Origin: Yoonia sp035117555
Lineage (GTDB): Bacteria > Pseudomonadota > Alphaproteobacteria > Rhodobacterales > Rhodobacteraceae
Length of the DNA: 64,000 nucleotides
NCBI RefSeq assembly: GCF_035117555.1
Contig: NZ_JAYKPK010000005.1
Coordinates: 235,241-299,240 of the forward strand
Reading direction: 5' to 3'
Part shown: positions 26,782-34,175 of the stretch, in pieces
Position numbering within the stretch: the stretch's first letter is position 1
How the letters are laid out: each line of letters begins with the position of its first letter
The notes under the pieces: model-generated
What the model saw: only the letters and a program-made list of their open reading frames with translations
Databases searched by the model: none
Told to the model about the DNA's origin: nothing
Translations under genes and position numbers: made by a program

Positions 26782-27057
26782 ATGATGAACAAGATTTTTG
26801 CAACAACCGCCCTCGCCCTGTCCGTGTTCGCTGGTGCCACTGCTGCCACAGCGCAAACGCTTGAATCCCAGACCGGTGCTGATGAAGTGACATGCGCAGA
26901 ATTCCAGGCCATGGAACTGATCGATCAGGAAACCATGCTGGGCGAGATCGTCGCTCTGTCCGAAGGTCGTTCGATCGACAATACGGACCCTGCGACAGTT
27001 GACGTGCTTTGCACAGGCAATGACGAGATGACCCTGGTGGAAGTGCTGGAAGACTAA
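26782..27057 (+). CDS. Periplasmic HdeA/HdeB-like small protein
   Basis: 91 residues from the ATG at 26782 (AAAGGAGAAAA ideally placed). Signal peptide to about residue 25 (GATAATAQ). The mature part is acidic with two cysteines, VTCAEF and VLCTGN, in the HdeA-like spacing that makes one disulfide. HdeA proteins are acid-activated periplasmic chaperones; the similarity is short, so a related fold is more secure than acid-stress function. A strong terminator follows. Confidence 0.65.
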   Translation: MMNKIFATTALALSVFAGATAATAQTLESQTGADEVTCAEFQAMELIDQETMLGEIVALSEGRSIDNTDPATVDVLCTGNDEMTLVEVLED

Positions 27058-27088
27058 TCTTTTTCCGCTATGACAGCCAACCGACCAA

Positions 27089-27117
27089 GGCGCGCCCTGC
27101 AAAGGGTGCGCCTTTTT
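27089..27117 (+). terminator. Intrinsic terminator of the HdeA-like gene
   Basis: Ten-base stem GGCGCGCCCT/AGGGTGCGCC with one G-T wobble, GCAA tetraloop and five T, ending just before the convergent deacetylase gene. Confidence 0.9.
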
Positions 27118-27124
27118 CTTTGCG

Positions 27125-28222
27125 TTACAATTGCGCGGCCATATCGGCGATCACCCCGTCCAGATAGGCATCAAAACCCGCATCCGGCTGGCGCAGCGGA
27201 AAGACCTGCGCGAAGGGGTCGGGGGCGTGGACCGCGCTGCCGGACATTTCCTGTAGCACCGCATGACCGCAGAATGGCACATAGGTTTCGGAATAGCCGC
27301 CCTCATGCACCATCACCAGCCGACCGTTGCAGTGATCGCGGGCCAGATCCATCACCTGCCGGGTCATCCTGGCAAAGGTTTCCGCCATGGCCAGCATCCG
27401 CCCCAAAGGATCAATCGCCGCCGCATCATAGCCACAGGCGATGATCAGCACGTCAGGCGCGAATGCGCGGATCGCAGGCAGGGCCAATCTTTCCATCGCG
27501 GCCAGATAGCCCCGATGCCCGGTGCCGGGGGGCAGCGGGATGTTCAGATTAAACCCGGCCCCCGCCCCAAGACCACGATCCGCGAAACCACCTGTGTCCA
27601 TGGGGTAATTCCGATCCTGATGGATCGACACTGTCAGAACATCGGCGCGGTCATAGAAGACTGCTTCGGTCCCGTTGCCGTGATGCACGTCCCAGTCCAG
27701 CACAGCGAAACGTTGCGCCAGCCCGGCAGCGCGTGCGGCTTCAATGGCGATGGCGATGTTGTTGAGCAGGCAAAAGCCATTGGGATAATCCGGCAGGCAA
27801 TGATGGCCGGGCGGGCGCGACAGGGCATAGGCATTGTCCAGCTCGCCCTGCAACACCGCCATAAGGGCCGCCTTGGCCAGCCCTGCCGATTGGGCCGCGA
27901 TCTCAAACCCGCCGGGGCCGAAAGGCGTGCGCCGCCCCAACTCACCGCCGCCCGCATCGGACAGAGCCTTGAACTGATCCAGATAATGGGCGGGATGGAC
28001 CCGTAGCAAATCATCATTTGTCGCCGCCTCTGCGCCGCGCAGCACCAGATCGCGGGCGAGGCCGGTCACCTCGATCAGGTTTTTCAGACGCCTTTTGGTT
28101 TCGGGGCTTTCGGGCAGACCGCCATCCAGCGGCTGCACCAACCCGCCCACCGGCAACATGCCCGCATAATTGCCGCCGCCATGCCAGAAACAGCGCTCAT
28201 CCCAGAAAAACCCCGTCGCCAT
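27125..28222 (-). CDS. Histone deacetylase family protein (class II-like)
   Basis: Zinc hydrolase of the arginase/deacetylase superfamily; bacterial members deacetylate polyamines or protein lysines. 365 residues. SRPPGHHC supplies the active-site histidines near residue 140. DWDVHHGNGT (about residue 175) gives the zinc-binding Asp and His, and YDAAAIDPLG the second Asp. EGGY near residue 310 carries the transition-state-type region (Tyr). Close to the class II HDAC-like amidohydrolases. Substrate not predictable. Confidence 0.88.
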   Translation of the reverse strand: MATGFFWDERCFWHGGGNYAGMLPVGGLVQPLDGGLPESPETKRRLKNLIEVTGLARDLVLRGAEAATNDDLLRVHPAHYLDQFKALSDAGGGELGRRTPFGPGGFEIAAQSAGLAKAALMAVLQGELDNAYALSRPPGHHCLPDYPNGFCLLNNIAIAIEAARAAGLAQRFAVLDWDVHHGNGTEAVFYDRADVLTVSIHQDRNYPMDTGGFADRGLGAGAGFNLNIPLPPGTGHRGYLAAMERLALPAIRAFAPDVLIIACGYDAAAIDPLGRMLAMAETFARMTRQVMDLARDHCNGRLVMVHEGGYSETYVPFCGHAVLQEMSGSAVHAPDPFAQVFPLRQPDAGFDAYLDGVIADMAAQL

Positions 28223-28250
28223 CGCACCACCTTTCGCATCGTCAGAGTAA

Positions 28251-28270
28251 AAATATCCCCGCCGGAGGCC
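28251..28270 (-). repeat. Stop-proximal dispersed element, GATATTT subtype
   Basis: Minus-strand GGCCTCCGGCGGGGATATTT continuing TTACTCTGACGATG. It starts 20 nt after the stop of the 77-residue gene on the same strand; the hairpin at 28271-28289 lies between. Confidence 0.65.
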
Positions 28271-28289
28271 GCCCTGACAACGTCAGGGC
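28271..28289 (-). terminator. Hairpin after the 77-residue gene
   Basis: GCCCTGAC/GTCAGGGC, perfect 8-bp stem with a 3-nt loop, directly after the stop on the minus strand and abutting the dispersed element, whose ATATTTTTA follows about 20 nt later. Possible termination signal without a classical adjacent T-run. Confidence 0.45.
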
Positions 28290-28290
28290 G

Positions 28291-28524
28291 TCAGGCCTTG
28301 CGCAGCCGGTAAATCCCTTCGGGCAGATCAAGCGCTGCCTGCAAATCGCGCAGCTGGGTCATCGACATGGTGATCCGCACATCTTTGTCGCTGCGCGGAT
28401 CATATTGGGTCAGGGTCACGCAATCATCAAAGGCATTGATGATCACATCCTCGCGCAGGGGCGGCCCGCCCTCATCAACAAGGGTGACCACGGTCGCGTC
28501 ATAATCGTGTTCAATACTAAACAT
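28291..28524 (-). CDS. Conserved small protein of unknown function
   Basis: 77 residues, no signal peptide or membrane span. Starts MFSIEHDYDATVVTLVDEGG, acidic in the first half and basic at the C-terminus (IYRLRKA). Looks like a compact beta-rich cytoplasmic protein. It lies 68 nt upstream of the deacetylase gene on the same strand, but a hairpin and a repeat separate them. Confidence 0.6.
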   Translation of the reverse strand: MFSIEHDYDATVVTLVDEGGPPLREDVIINAFDDCVTLTQYDPRSDKDVRITMSMTQLRDLQAALDLPEGIYRLRKA

Positions 28525-28627
28525 GAATCCACCCTAGCGGGACTGCGCCGGGCAAGCAATCGTGACTGGCAGCGGCGGGGCGACCTGCTATTCTTTCCGA
28601 CAATCCCGCCCTGTATCGGAGTTGCCT

Positions 28628-29347
28628 ATGCGTCGTCTCGCCGTCCTCTTTGCCTTTGGTCTGGCCGCTTGTGCGCCGATGGACATGGCCCCGCCTCCTG
28701 CCCCGACAGCGGCGGTGATCCTGCAACCGACCGATGCGGGCGGGCGGGTGTCGCCGGATCAGGCGATGCGGAATTTCCAGATTGCTGTGGCGCGGATCGA
28801 GCCTTTGGCCGAACAATTGTGCCGTCAGCGCGGCAATAACAGCAATTGCGATTTCCTGATCCTTGTCGACGACAGGCCCGGCGCGCCGATGAATGCCTAT
28901 CAGACGCTGGACCGCAATGGCCGCCCGGTGATCGTTTTCACCGAAAGGCTGCTGAATGACGCGCGCAATGTCGATGAGATCGCCTTTGTTCTGGCGCATG
29001 AGGCCGCGCATCACATCGAAGGCCATATCGCGCGCCAGCAACAGACGGCAGTGATAGGCGCCACGCTGGTCGGCGGTCTGGCCGAGGCAATCGGCGGCAC
29101 CTCTCCCGATGCGATCCAGACAGCACAGCGCTTGGGCGGCACGGTCGCCGCCCGCGCCTATTCCAAGAATTTCGAGCTTGAAGCAGATGCCACCGGCACA
29201 AGGATCGCCCATGCTGCCGGGTTCAACCCGTTGCGCGGCGCGGAATTCTTTTTCCGCATTCCTGATCCGGGCAACCGGTTCCTTGGGACGCATCCGGCGA
29301 ATGCCGACCGGCTGCGCGTTGTCAGGCAGGTCGCAGCGACCCTTTAG
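28628..29347 (+). CDS. M48 family metalloprotease, lipoprotein-type
   Basis: 239 residues from the ATG at 28628. Signal peptide with lipobox LAAC at residues 12-15, so probably lipid-anchored in the periplasm. HEAAHHIEGH near residue 121 is the HExxH zinc motif, with ELEADATGTRIAHAAG supplying the third ligand (Glu), as in BepA/LoiP-type proteases of outer-membrane quality control. Ends with a 4-nt tail-to-tail overlap with the hemolysin III gene. Confidence 0.88.
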   Translation: MRRLAVLFAFGLAACAPMDMAPPPAPTAAVILQPTDAGGRVSPDQAMRNFQIAVARIEPLAEQLCRQRGNNSNCDFLILVDDRPGAPMNAYQTLDRNGRPVIVFTERLLNDARNVDEIAFVLAHEAAHHIEGHIARQQQTAVIGATLVGGLAEAIGGTSPDAIQTAQRLGGTVAARAYSKNFELEADATGTRIAHAAGFNPLRGAEFFFRIPDPGNRFLGTHPANADRLRVVRQVAATL

Positions 29348-29982
29348 GCCTGCGCCGCCACCCCTGTCGCGATGGCGATAAAGAAACAGGCAGAGGCGAT
29401 GACAACAAAGCCATGCCAGATTGCCGTGGAATAACGCAGCCTTGTGGCTGCGTAGAACGGCACACCTGCGGTATAAAGCAAGCCGCCAATAGCGATCAGC
29501 ACCATCGTTGACACAGGTACCAATGGCCAGAGCGACCAGATCAAAGCAAGGCTCAGCCAGCCCATGATCAGGTAGAGCGCCGGGCCAAACCGCCCCGGTG
29601 CGCGCCAGAAGAACAGCTTCAGCACGATACCGATCACCGCCAAAGCCCAGACCACGCCCAGCACCAGATAGGCAAAGCCACTGCCGATCAGCACCACCAA
29701 GGGCGTATAGGTCCCTGCGATTTTCAGATAGATCGCCGCATGGTCAAACCGGCGCAATGTCGGGCGGAGGCCGTGCCAGGGGGCCAGATGATAGGCCGCC
29801 GAAGCAACGAATGTCGCGATCAACGTCGCGCCATAGACCGCAATTGCCGCGACCTGTGCCGGGCTTGCCGTGCCCGCCGACCAGATGATCAGCACCACGG
29901 CACCCGCCACGGCCCCGATCACGCCCACAGCATGGACGGTCCCATCGGCAATGCGTTCGGATCGGGCTGGGGTCGGATACAT
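29344..29982 (-). CDS. Hemolysin III / PAQR family membrane protein
   Basis: 212 residues with seven hydrophobic spans. SAAYHLAP after span 2 and RFDHAAIYLKIAGTYTP are HlyIII family blocks; the histidines in SAAYH, FDHA and the late IWHGF form the putative metal site of this hydrolase-like superfamily. Cytolytic activity should not be assumed from the name. Confidence 0.88.
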   Translation of the reverse strand: MYPTPARSERIADGTVHAVGVIGAVAGAVVLIIWSAGTASPAQVAAIAVYGATLIATFVASAAYHLAPWHGLRPTLRRFDHAAIYLKIAGTYTPLVVLIGSGFAYLVLGVVWALAVIGIVLKLFFWRAPGRFGPALYLIMGWLSLALIWSLWPLVPVSTMVLIAIGGLLYTAGVPFYAATRLRYSTAIWHGFVVIASACFFIAIATGVAAQA

Positions 29983-30127
29983 CGGGCAGGCTCCTGTCTT
30001 TTTGACAGGACATCGGGCCGGGGGGGCTTGCGGTCAAATGTTCCGTCAGGTCAGAAGCAGCCTTGGCAGAACGCGGCGCTTCCCGCAATCTGGCCAAAAG
30101 TCGCAGCGACAAGGAAAGGCAACCGCC

Positions 30128-30487
30128 ATGTGGCATCAGATCATGCGGGTCCGGCAAAGGGCGATCTGGTCCTGGCAAGGCTTTGTCCATGTCTGGCGGA
30201 CCGAAGGGTCGCTGATGCAATGGCTGGTGGCGAATGCGATCTTCGCAGTGCTGGCCTTTGTGCTGCCTTTATCGGGGGCGGAACGGGGCATGCTGCTGAT
30301 GGGCGGGATCTTCGTTCTGGCGCTGGAATGTATGAACACCGCCATCGAACGTGTGGTCGATGACATCAGCCCCGCCCGACGCGAGGCCGCAAAACAGGCC
30401 AAGGATTGCGGCTCTGCCGCCGTGGCGGTTGCCGGGATCGCCGTCGGGGTCGGATGGGTCTGCGTGATCGGCGGGCTGATATTGTAG
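30128..30487 (+). CDS. dgkA: Diacylglycerol kinase
   Basis: Integral membrane enzyme recycling diacylglycerol to phosphatidic acid. 119 residues, normal size, three hydrophobic spans. ALECMNTAIERVVDD is the diagnostic catalytic segment, with the glutamates in LE and IE, and KDCGSAAV follows. Start ATG at 30128. Confidence 0.92.
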   Translation: MWHQIMRVRQRAIWSWQGFVHVWRTEGSLMQWLVANAIFAVLAFVLPLSGAERGMLLMGGIFVLALECMNTAIERVVDDISPARREAAKQAKDCGSAAVAVAGIAVGVGWVCVIGGLIL

Positions 30488-30563
30488 CGGACCCCCCATT
30501 TGATCCATCGCAAAGACCGCACCTGTGCCCCGTGGCAGTCTCGCAGGCAGTGCATGGAGGTTC

Positions 30564-30830
30564 ATGATGCAAACACCGGGCGACATACGCGACCATTTCC
30601 TGCGGGTGGTGAAAATGTCGGATGCCTGCGATGTCGACCTGTCCACCGCTCTGGACAGAGGCGATATCGCCGCTGATGATTATGCCGATATGGTCACCCG
30701 CTGCCGTGGCTGCACGCAGATCGGCAGTTGTGACAAGCTGCTGGCGGCGAAGCCCGACCTGCCGGAAGCGCCCGATTATTGCGTCAACGGCGCGGCATTC
30801 GCAGACCTGCGCGATCTGCAAAGGCGCTGA
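30564..30830 (+). CDS. Small cysteine-containing protein, DUF6455-like
   Basis: 88 residues from the ATG at 30564 (TGGAGG 4 nt upstream). Cysteines in CDVDL, CRGCTQIGSC and YCVNG suggest metal binding. CRGCTQIGSCDKLL resembles the C-x2-C-x5-C pattern of the short DUF6455-type proteins of Rhodobacterales. Cytoplasmic; role unknown. Confidence 0.65.
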   Translation: MMQTPGDIRDHFLRVVKMSDACDVDLSTALDRGDIAADDYADMVTRCRGCTQIGSCDKLLAAKPDLPEAPDYCVNGAAFADLRDLQRR

Positions 30831-30925
30831 CCTCCGTTCCCGGCGGTGGCGTTCTGACCGCCTGCCGGTTGTCAGCGCGGCTGCGACCACATATCTGTGG
30901 GCTGCCTTACGCCGCAGGAGCCGCT

Positions 30926-31504
30926 ATGCCCGATCCGAATCCCGAAGCCATGTCCTTTCTGCTGACGCGCCGGTCGCGTCCGGCCAAGACCCTGACCACG
31001 CCAGTGCCGGACCGGGCGGCGATCAGCATTCTGCTGGCCGCCGCCGCGCGCACGCCCGATCATGGCAAGCTGGAGCCATGGCGGTTCATCGTGCTGGGCA
31101 AACCGGCGCTGGCGCGGTTGGCGGGGCTGATCCCGGTGCGGGGGGCGGCTTTGCAGATCGACCCGGACAAGATCGCCAAGGCGCAGGATCAATATGGCTC
31201 TGCCGATCTGGCGATTGCGGTGGTCAGCAGCCCGAAACCTTCGGATAAAGTGCCGCAGATCGAACAGATCTATTCCGCTGGCGCGGTTTGTCTGGCACTG
31301 CTGAATGCGGCCTTGGCCTCGGGCTGGGGCGCGAATTGGTTGTCGGGCTGGGCCAGTCATGACCGCGATTTCATCCGCGACGGGCTGGGGCTGGAAGATC
31401 ACGAGAGCATCGCCGGGTTTATCCATATCGGGACCGAGACCAGCGCGCCGCCCGACCGCCCGCGCCCTGATCTGGGTATGATCACAACATGGGTGGCGGC
31501 ATGA
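30926..31504 (+). CDS. Nitroreductase family protein
   Basis: 192 residues from the ATG at 30926 (GCAGGAG upstream). FMN-binding RRSRPAKTL near residue 15, TPDHGKLEPWRFIVL for the cofactor, and a late GWGANWLSG block; matches the YdjA-like short nitroreductases. Substrate unknown. Stop overlaps the next gene start (ATGA). Confidence 0.85.
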   Translation: MPDPNPEAMSFLLTRRSRPAKTLTTPVPDRAAISILLAAAARTPDHGKLEPWRFIVLGKPALARLAGLIPVRGAALQIDPDKIAKAQDQYGSADLAIAVVSSPKPSDKVPQIEQIYSAGAVCLALLNAALASGWGANWLSGWASHDRDFIRDGLGLEDHESIAGFIHIGTETSAPPDRPRPDLGMITTWVAA

Positions 31505-32190
31505 TCCTGTCGTCATTCATGCTGGCGCTGGGGCAGATGTCTGACCCGCGGTTCCGCAGCGTGCTGTGGCGTGGCATCGGATTGACCATCGCCTTGCTGG
31601 TCGCGATCTATGCCGGTGTTTTGTGGTTGATCGAGGCTGTCGCCTCTGGCCCGGTCACCCTGCCCGGCGTGGGCGAGGTGACATGGATCGGCGATCTGCT
31701 CAGCTGGGGGTCGCTGGGCGTGATGATCGTCTTGTCAGTGTTCTTGATGGTGCCGGTCGCATCGGCCATCACATCCTTGTTTCTGGATGAGGTAGCAGAG
31801 GCGGTGGAGGAAAAACATTTCCCCACATTACCCCCGATGCCCGGCCCCAGTTTCAGCGAAGGTCTGCGCGATACATTCGGTTTTCTGGGTATCCTGATCG
31901 GCGCGAACCTGATGGCCTTCGTACTTTATGCGCTGCTGCCCTTTGCCGCGTTCTTTATCTTTTACGCGCTCAATGGGTTTTTGCTGGGGCGGGAATATTT
32001 CCAACTGGCCGCGATGCGCCGGATCGGGCGCGCGGGTGCGCAAGCGTTGCGCAAGAAACACCAAGGCACGATCTGGTTGGCGGGATGTCTGATGGCGGTG
32101 CCGCTGTCATTTCCGTTCATCAATCTGGTAATCCCGGTCCTGGGGGCCGCGACATTCACCCATCTGTTCCACCGGCTTAATCGGCGCTGA
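31501..32190 (+). CDS. EI24-domain membrane protein (CysZ-like)
   Basis: 229 residues; the ATG at 31501 overlaps the nitroreductase stop as ATGA, and an ATG at 31489 is an in-frame alternative. Four or more hydrophobic segments, including FLMVPVASAITSLFLDEVAE and the later YALNGFLLGREYFQLAAMRR, the conserved EI24/CysZ region. In other bacteria CysZ carries sulfate, but no cys genes adjoin, so transport is not asserted. Confidence 0.75.
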   Translation: MILSSFMLALGQMSDPRFRSVLWRGIGLTIALLVAIYAGVLWLIEAVASGPVTLPGVGEVTWIGDLLSWGSLGVMIVLSVFLMVPVASAITSLFLDEVAEAVEEKHFPTLPPMPGPSFSEGLRDTFGFLGILIGANLMAFVLYALLPFAAFFIFYALNGFLLGREYFQLAAMRRIGRAGAQALRKKHQGTIWLAGCLMAVPLSFPFINLVIPVLGAATFTHLFHRLNRR

Positions 32191-32464
32191 CCTCTGCCGG
32201 GCCCATCCGGTTGAACATGTCGATATCGCGCACTGATATCGCGCCCGACAGGATCACGCCCGCGATGATGCACCAGATCGGCACGGCCCACATGGTTGTG
32301 ATCTTGGCCTTGCGCCCGATCTGCGCGTCAGCGGGGGCAGAGGAATGCGTGCCCGGCACCACCTCGCCCGCGTCGCCCTGGCTGACCATGCGCAAAGGCA
32401 GGACGATGAAAAACACCATCGACCAGATGACCATGAACAAAACGATGCCTGATGTGACTGCCAC
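32177..32464 (-). CDS. DUF1467 family membrane protein
   Basis: 95 residues from a GTG at 32464 preceded by GAAAGGAAAGCAA. Two hydrophobic spans (about residues 5-24 and 58-76) with FFIVLPLRMVSQGDAGEVVPG between, the DUF1467 hallmark. It follows mce on the same strand by 39 nt, an arrangement common in Rhodobacterales. Its 3' end overlaps the opposing EI24 gene by 14 nt. Confidence 0.85.
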   Translation of the reverse strand: MAVTSGIVLFMVIWSMVFFIVLPLRMVSQGDAGEVVPGTHSSAPADAQIGRKAKITTMWAVPIWCIIAGVILSGAISVRDIDMFNRMGPAEVSAD

Positions 32465-32503
32465 TTGCTTTCCTTTCGGGGTTACCCGTCAGATACGCCG
32501 ATT

Positions 32504-32908
32504 TCAGACCTGTTCAAGCTCGATCAGGCAACCGTTGAAATCTTTGGGGTGCAGGAACAGCACTGGTTTGCCATGCGCGCCGATCCTTGGCTCCCCCCCG
32601 CCCAGCACGCGCGCGCCCTGATCCAGCAGATGATCGCGGGCGGCGATGATGTCATCGACCTCATAGCAAATATGATGAATGCCGCCCGAAGGGTTCTTGT
32701 CCAGAAACCCTTGGATCGGTGAGCCGTCGCCCAAAGGATAAAGCAATTCGATCTTGGTATTGGGCAGGGTGATAAAGACCACTGTGACCCCGTGATCCGG
32801 TTCATCCTGCGGCGCGCCGACATCGGCGCCCAGCATCTGGCGATATTGATCGCTGGCCGCGATCAGATCCGGCACGGCGATGGCGACATGGTTCAGACGT
32901 CCGATCAT
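32504..32908 (-). CDS. mce: Methylmalonyl-CoA epimerase
   Basis: Glyoxalase-superfamily enzyme interconverting (2R)- and (2S)-methylmalonyl-CoA. 134 residues from the ATG at 32908 (GGGAGAAAAGCC upstream). IGRLNHVAIAVPD holds the first metal-binding His, GGIHHICYEVDD the second region, and a late LIELEQV the Glu. It completes propionyl-CoA assimilation together with MeaB-serviced mutase. Confidence 0.93.
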   Translation of the reverse strand: MIGRLNHVAIAVPDLIAASDQYRQMLGADVGAPQDEPDHGVTVVFITLPNTKIELLYPLGDGSPIQGFLDKNPSGGIHHICYEVDDIIAARDHLLDQGARVLGGGEPRIGAHGKPVLFLHPKDFNGCLIELEQV

Positions 32909-33068
32909 GGCTTTTCTCCCTTGGTTGCCGGTCTTTATGCCGCAGCGCAGGCCGGCCTGCAACGCGCCTGTCTGTTCAGGACCTGTTCATTCTGGCCTGC
33001 TCTGATCATGGGACTGCCACCAAAAGGACGAATCACTATGGATGGAACGGTGAGGTGACAGGTGCATT

Positions 33069-33215
33069 CTGCCCCCTTTGGCCGTCACCCCCTACGGGGA
33101 GACTGTGCTGCTGAAAGGCGCAGACGGGTTTCTGGCGAAACCTGTTGCCAATCTGGCCGCGTTTCAGGCGGCGATTTTGTGCCACCTGCCAAAACCCCGT
33201 CTGGTGCGTGGCGAC
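33069..33215 (+). pseudogene. Possible remnant of a response-regulator receiver domain
   Basis: A frame open from 33054 to a stop at 33255 reads PLAVTPYGETVLLKGADG, then FLAKPVANLAAFQAAIL and CHLPKPRL. The KGADGFLAKPV element with a following helix resembles the last beta strand (with its conserved Lys-Pro) and alpha5 of CheY-like receivers. Neither the phosphorylated Asp nor a start is present. Read as a decayed 3' fragment within the accessory scar downstream of carB. Confidence 0.4.
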
Positions 33216-33259
33216 AGTGCCCACCCGAGCAGCCTCGCTACGGCACCTCCGGGCTGATG

Positions 33260-33325
33260 CTAGCCCTGCAGCGACCGCACGCCGATATCGCCTTCTTCAC
33301 GCGCTTGCATGGCCAGCACGGCGGC
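33260..33325 (-). pseudogene. Duplicated 3' end of carB
   Basis: The minus strand reads VAAVLAMQAREEGDIGVRSL, then QG and a TAG stop, against the carB C-terminus SHAAVLAMQAREEGDIGVRS, then LQG. Over the shared 62 nt (33264-33325 versus 34180-34241) I count 4 mismatches, all but one at third codon positions. Homology stops abruptly at 33326. Same orientation as carB, about 0.85 kb downstream of its stop. Resembles the trace of integration or recombination at the carB 3' end. Confidence 0.9.
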
Positions 33326-33331
33326 GACTTC

Positions 33332-33369
33332 AAAAAGAGGTTGCTTCGGGTAACGGCCCCGAAGCAACC
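33332..33369 (-). terminator. Intrinsic terminator of the 47-residue gene
   Basis: Perfect 12-bp stem GGTTGCTTCGGG/CCCGAAGCAACC with a 7-nt loop; on the minus strand TCTTTTTG follows. It starts 28 nt after the stop of the small gene and lies against the end of the carB duplicate. Confidence 0.85.
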
Positions 33370-33397
33370 GATCAGACTGACCTACGACTAGATCAAT

Positions 33398-33541
33398 CTA
33401 TTTCTTCTTTTGCCCCTTTGTCTCATCTTGGCCGAGCACTGAGGCTGCAAGCGACTTCGCTTCGGCAGAGGTTGGTTTTTTTCCCGACAGCACTTTCGAT
33501 GCAATCGTAGAAAGCCTTGGTGAACTTTGCTTCTTTGCCAT
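33398..33541 (-). CDS. Small basic protein, 47 residues
   Basis: Starts MAKKQSSPRLSTIASKVLSG, continues KKPTSAEAKSLAASVLGQDE and ends TKGQKKK. AGGAAGCAATC precedes the ATG and a strong intrinsic terminator follows, so it is a complete monocistronic unit. Rich in Lys, Ser and Ala, no membrane span. The SKVLSG..S..AKSLAASVL pattern resembles short conserved proteins scattered through proteobacteria and phages; no function known to me. Lies inside the accessory scar next to carB. Confidence 0.65.
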   Translation of the reverse strand: MAKKQSSPRLSTIASKVLSGKKPTSAEAKSLAASVLGQDETKGQKKK

Positions 33542-34175
33542 GATTGCTTCCTATCCTGTGTGACATGCTTTTGAGCAGTGGACGCAGCCATTGCTTTGAC
33601 GATAGTGCTTTTTTGCTTCTGTCACCGCCGGCGCGCATGACCCAAATGAGCCGAGATAGGTCCGGTTCTCCGAGGCGGGAAGCCAAGCGCATCCCTCCTT
33701 ATGAACCTCATGATCACCGTTTTTTTTGCGCGTTCTTGTTAACATAGTAATATGGCATATTGCTGCCCTTTCATCAGATTGAATGACGAAGGGCCCTTGA
33801 CATATTGTCCGCTCTTGGATTCAAAGAGAGGTGTCTACCAACATTTCAAGTGCCCCTCGCCGGGTTACATGATGAGGAAACAAGACGTCGCCATGGCTGT
33901 AACCATCGGCGGCGTCGCCTTACTTCAACACCTGAAAGTGATATGACGACACTCCAATCGGGTGGTCAACAGAAATATAGCGTATTTTGGGGAAAAACGA
34001 CGCTTGACACAAAATCATGCGTTATCCCCATAGATATACACCGAATTCGAACCGGGTCAACATATATTTGACTCTCACAGACTAGGGGTGGTGGATAAAA
34101 ACCTGATAATCGCAACTGGCGGTACGATGAATGCTAGATCTTAACGACGAATCGTAGCACCGCCTGCATTATCGA
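33542..34175. other. Accessory, mostly non-coding segment downstream of carB
   Basis: About 630 nt of atypical, AT-richer sequence. One frame at 33752-33946 (+, 64 residues, four Cys, starting MAYCCPFIRLNDEG) has no Shine-Dalgarno and is only a candidate. A TTGACA-like hexamer near 34012 and an octamer of T near 33719 are present without clear partners. Bounded by the 47-residue gene and the true carB stop. Confidence 0.4.

Noticed and set aside
33544..33747. 67-codon frame in the scar downstream of carB
   Set aside because: No Shine-Dalgarno, no recognisable sequence, opposite to the leader of the better supported 47-codon gene.
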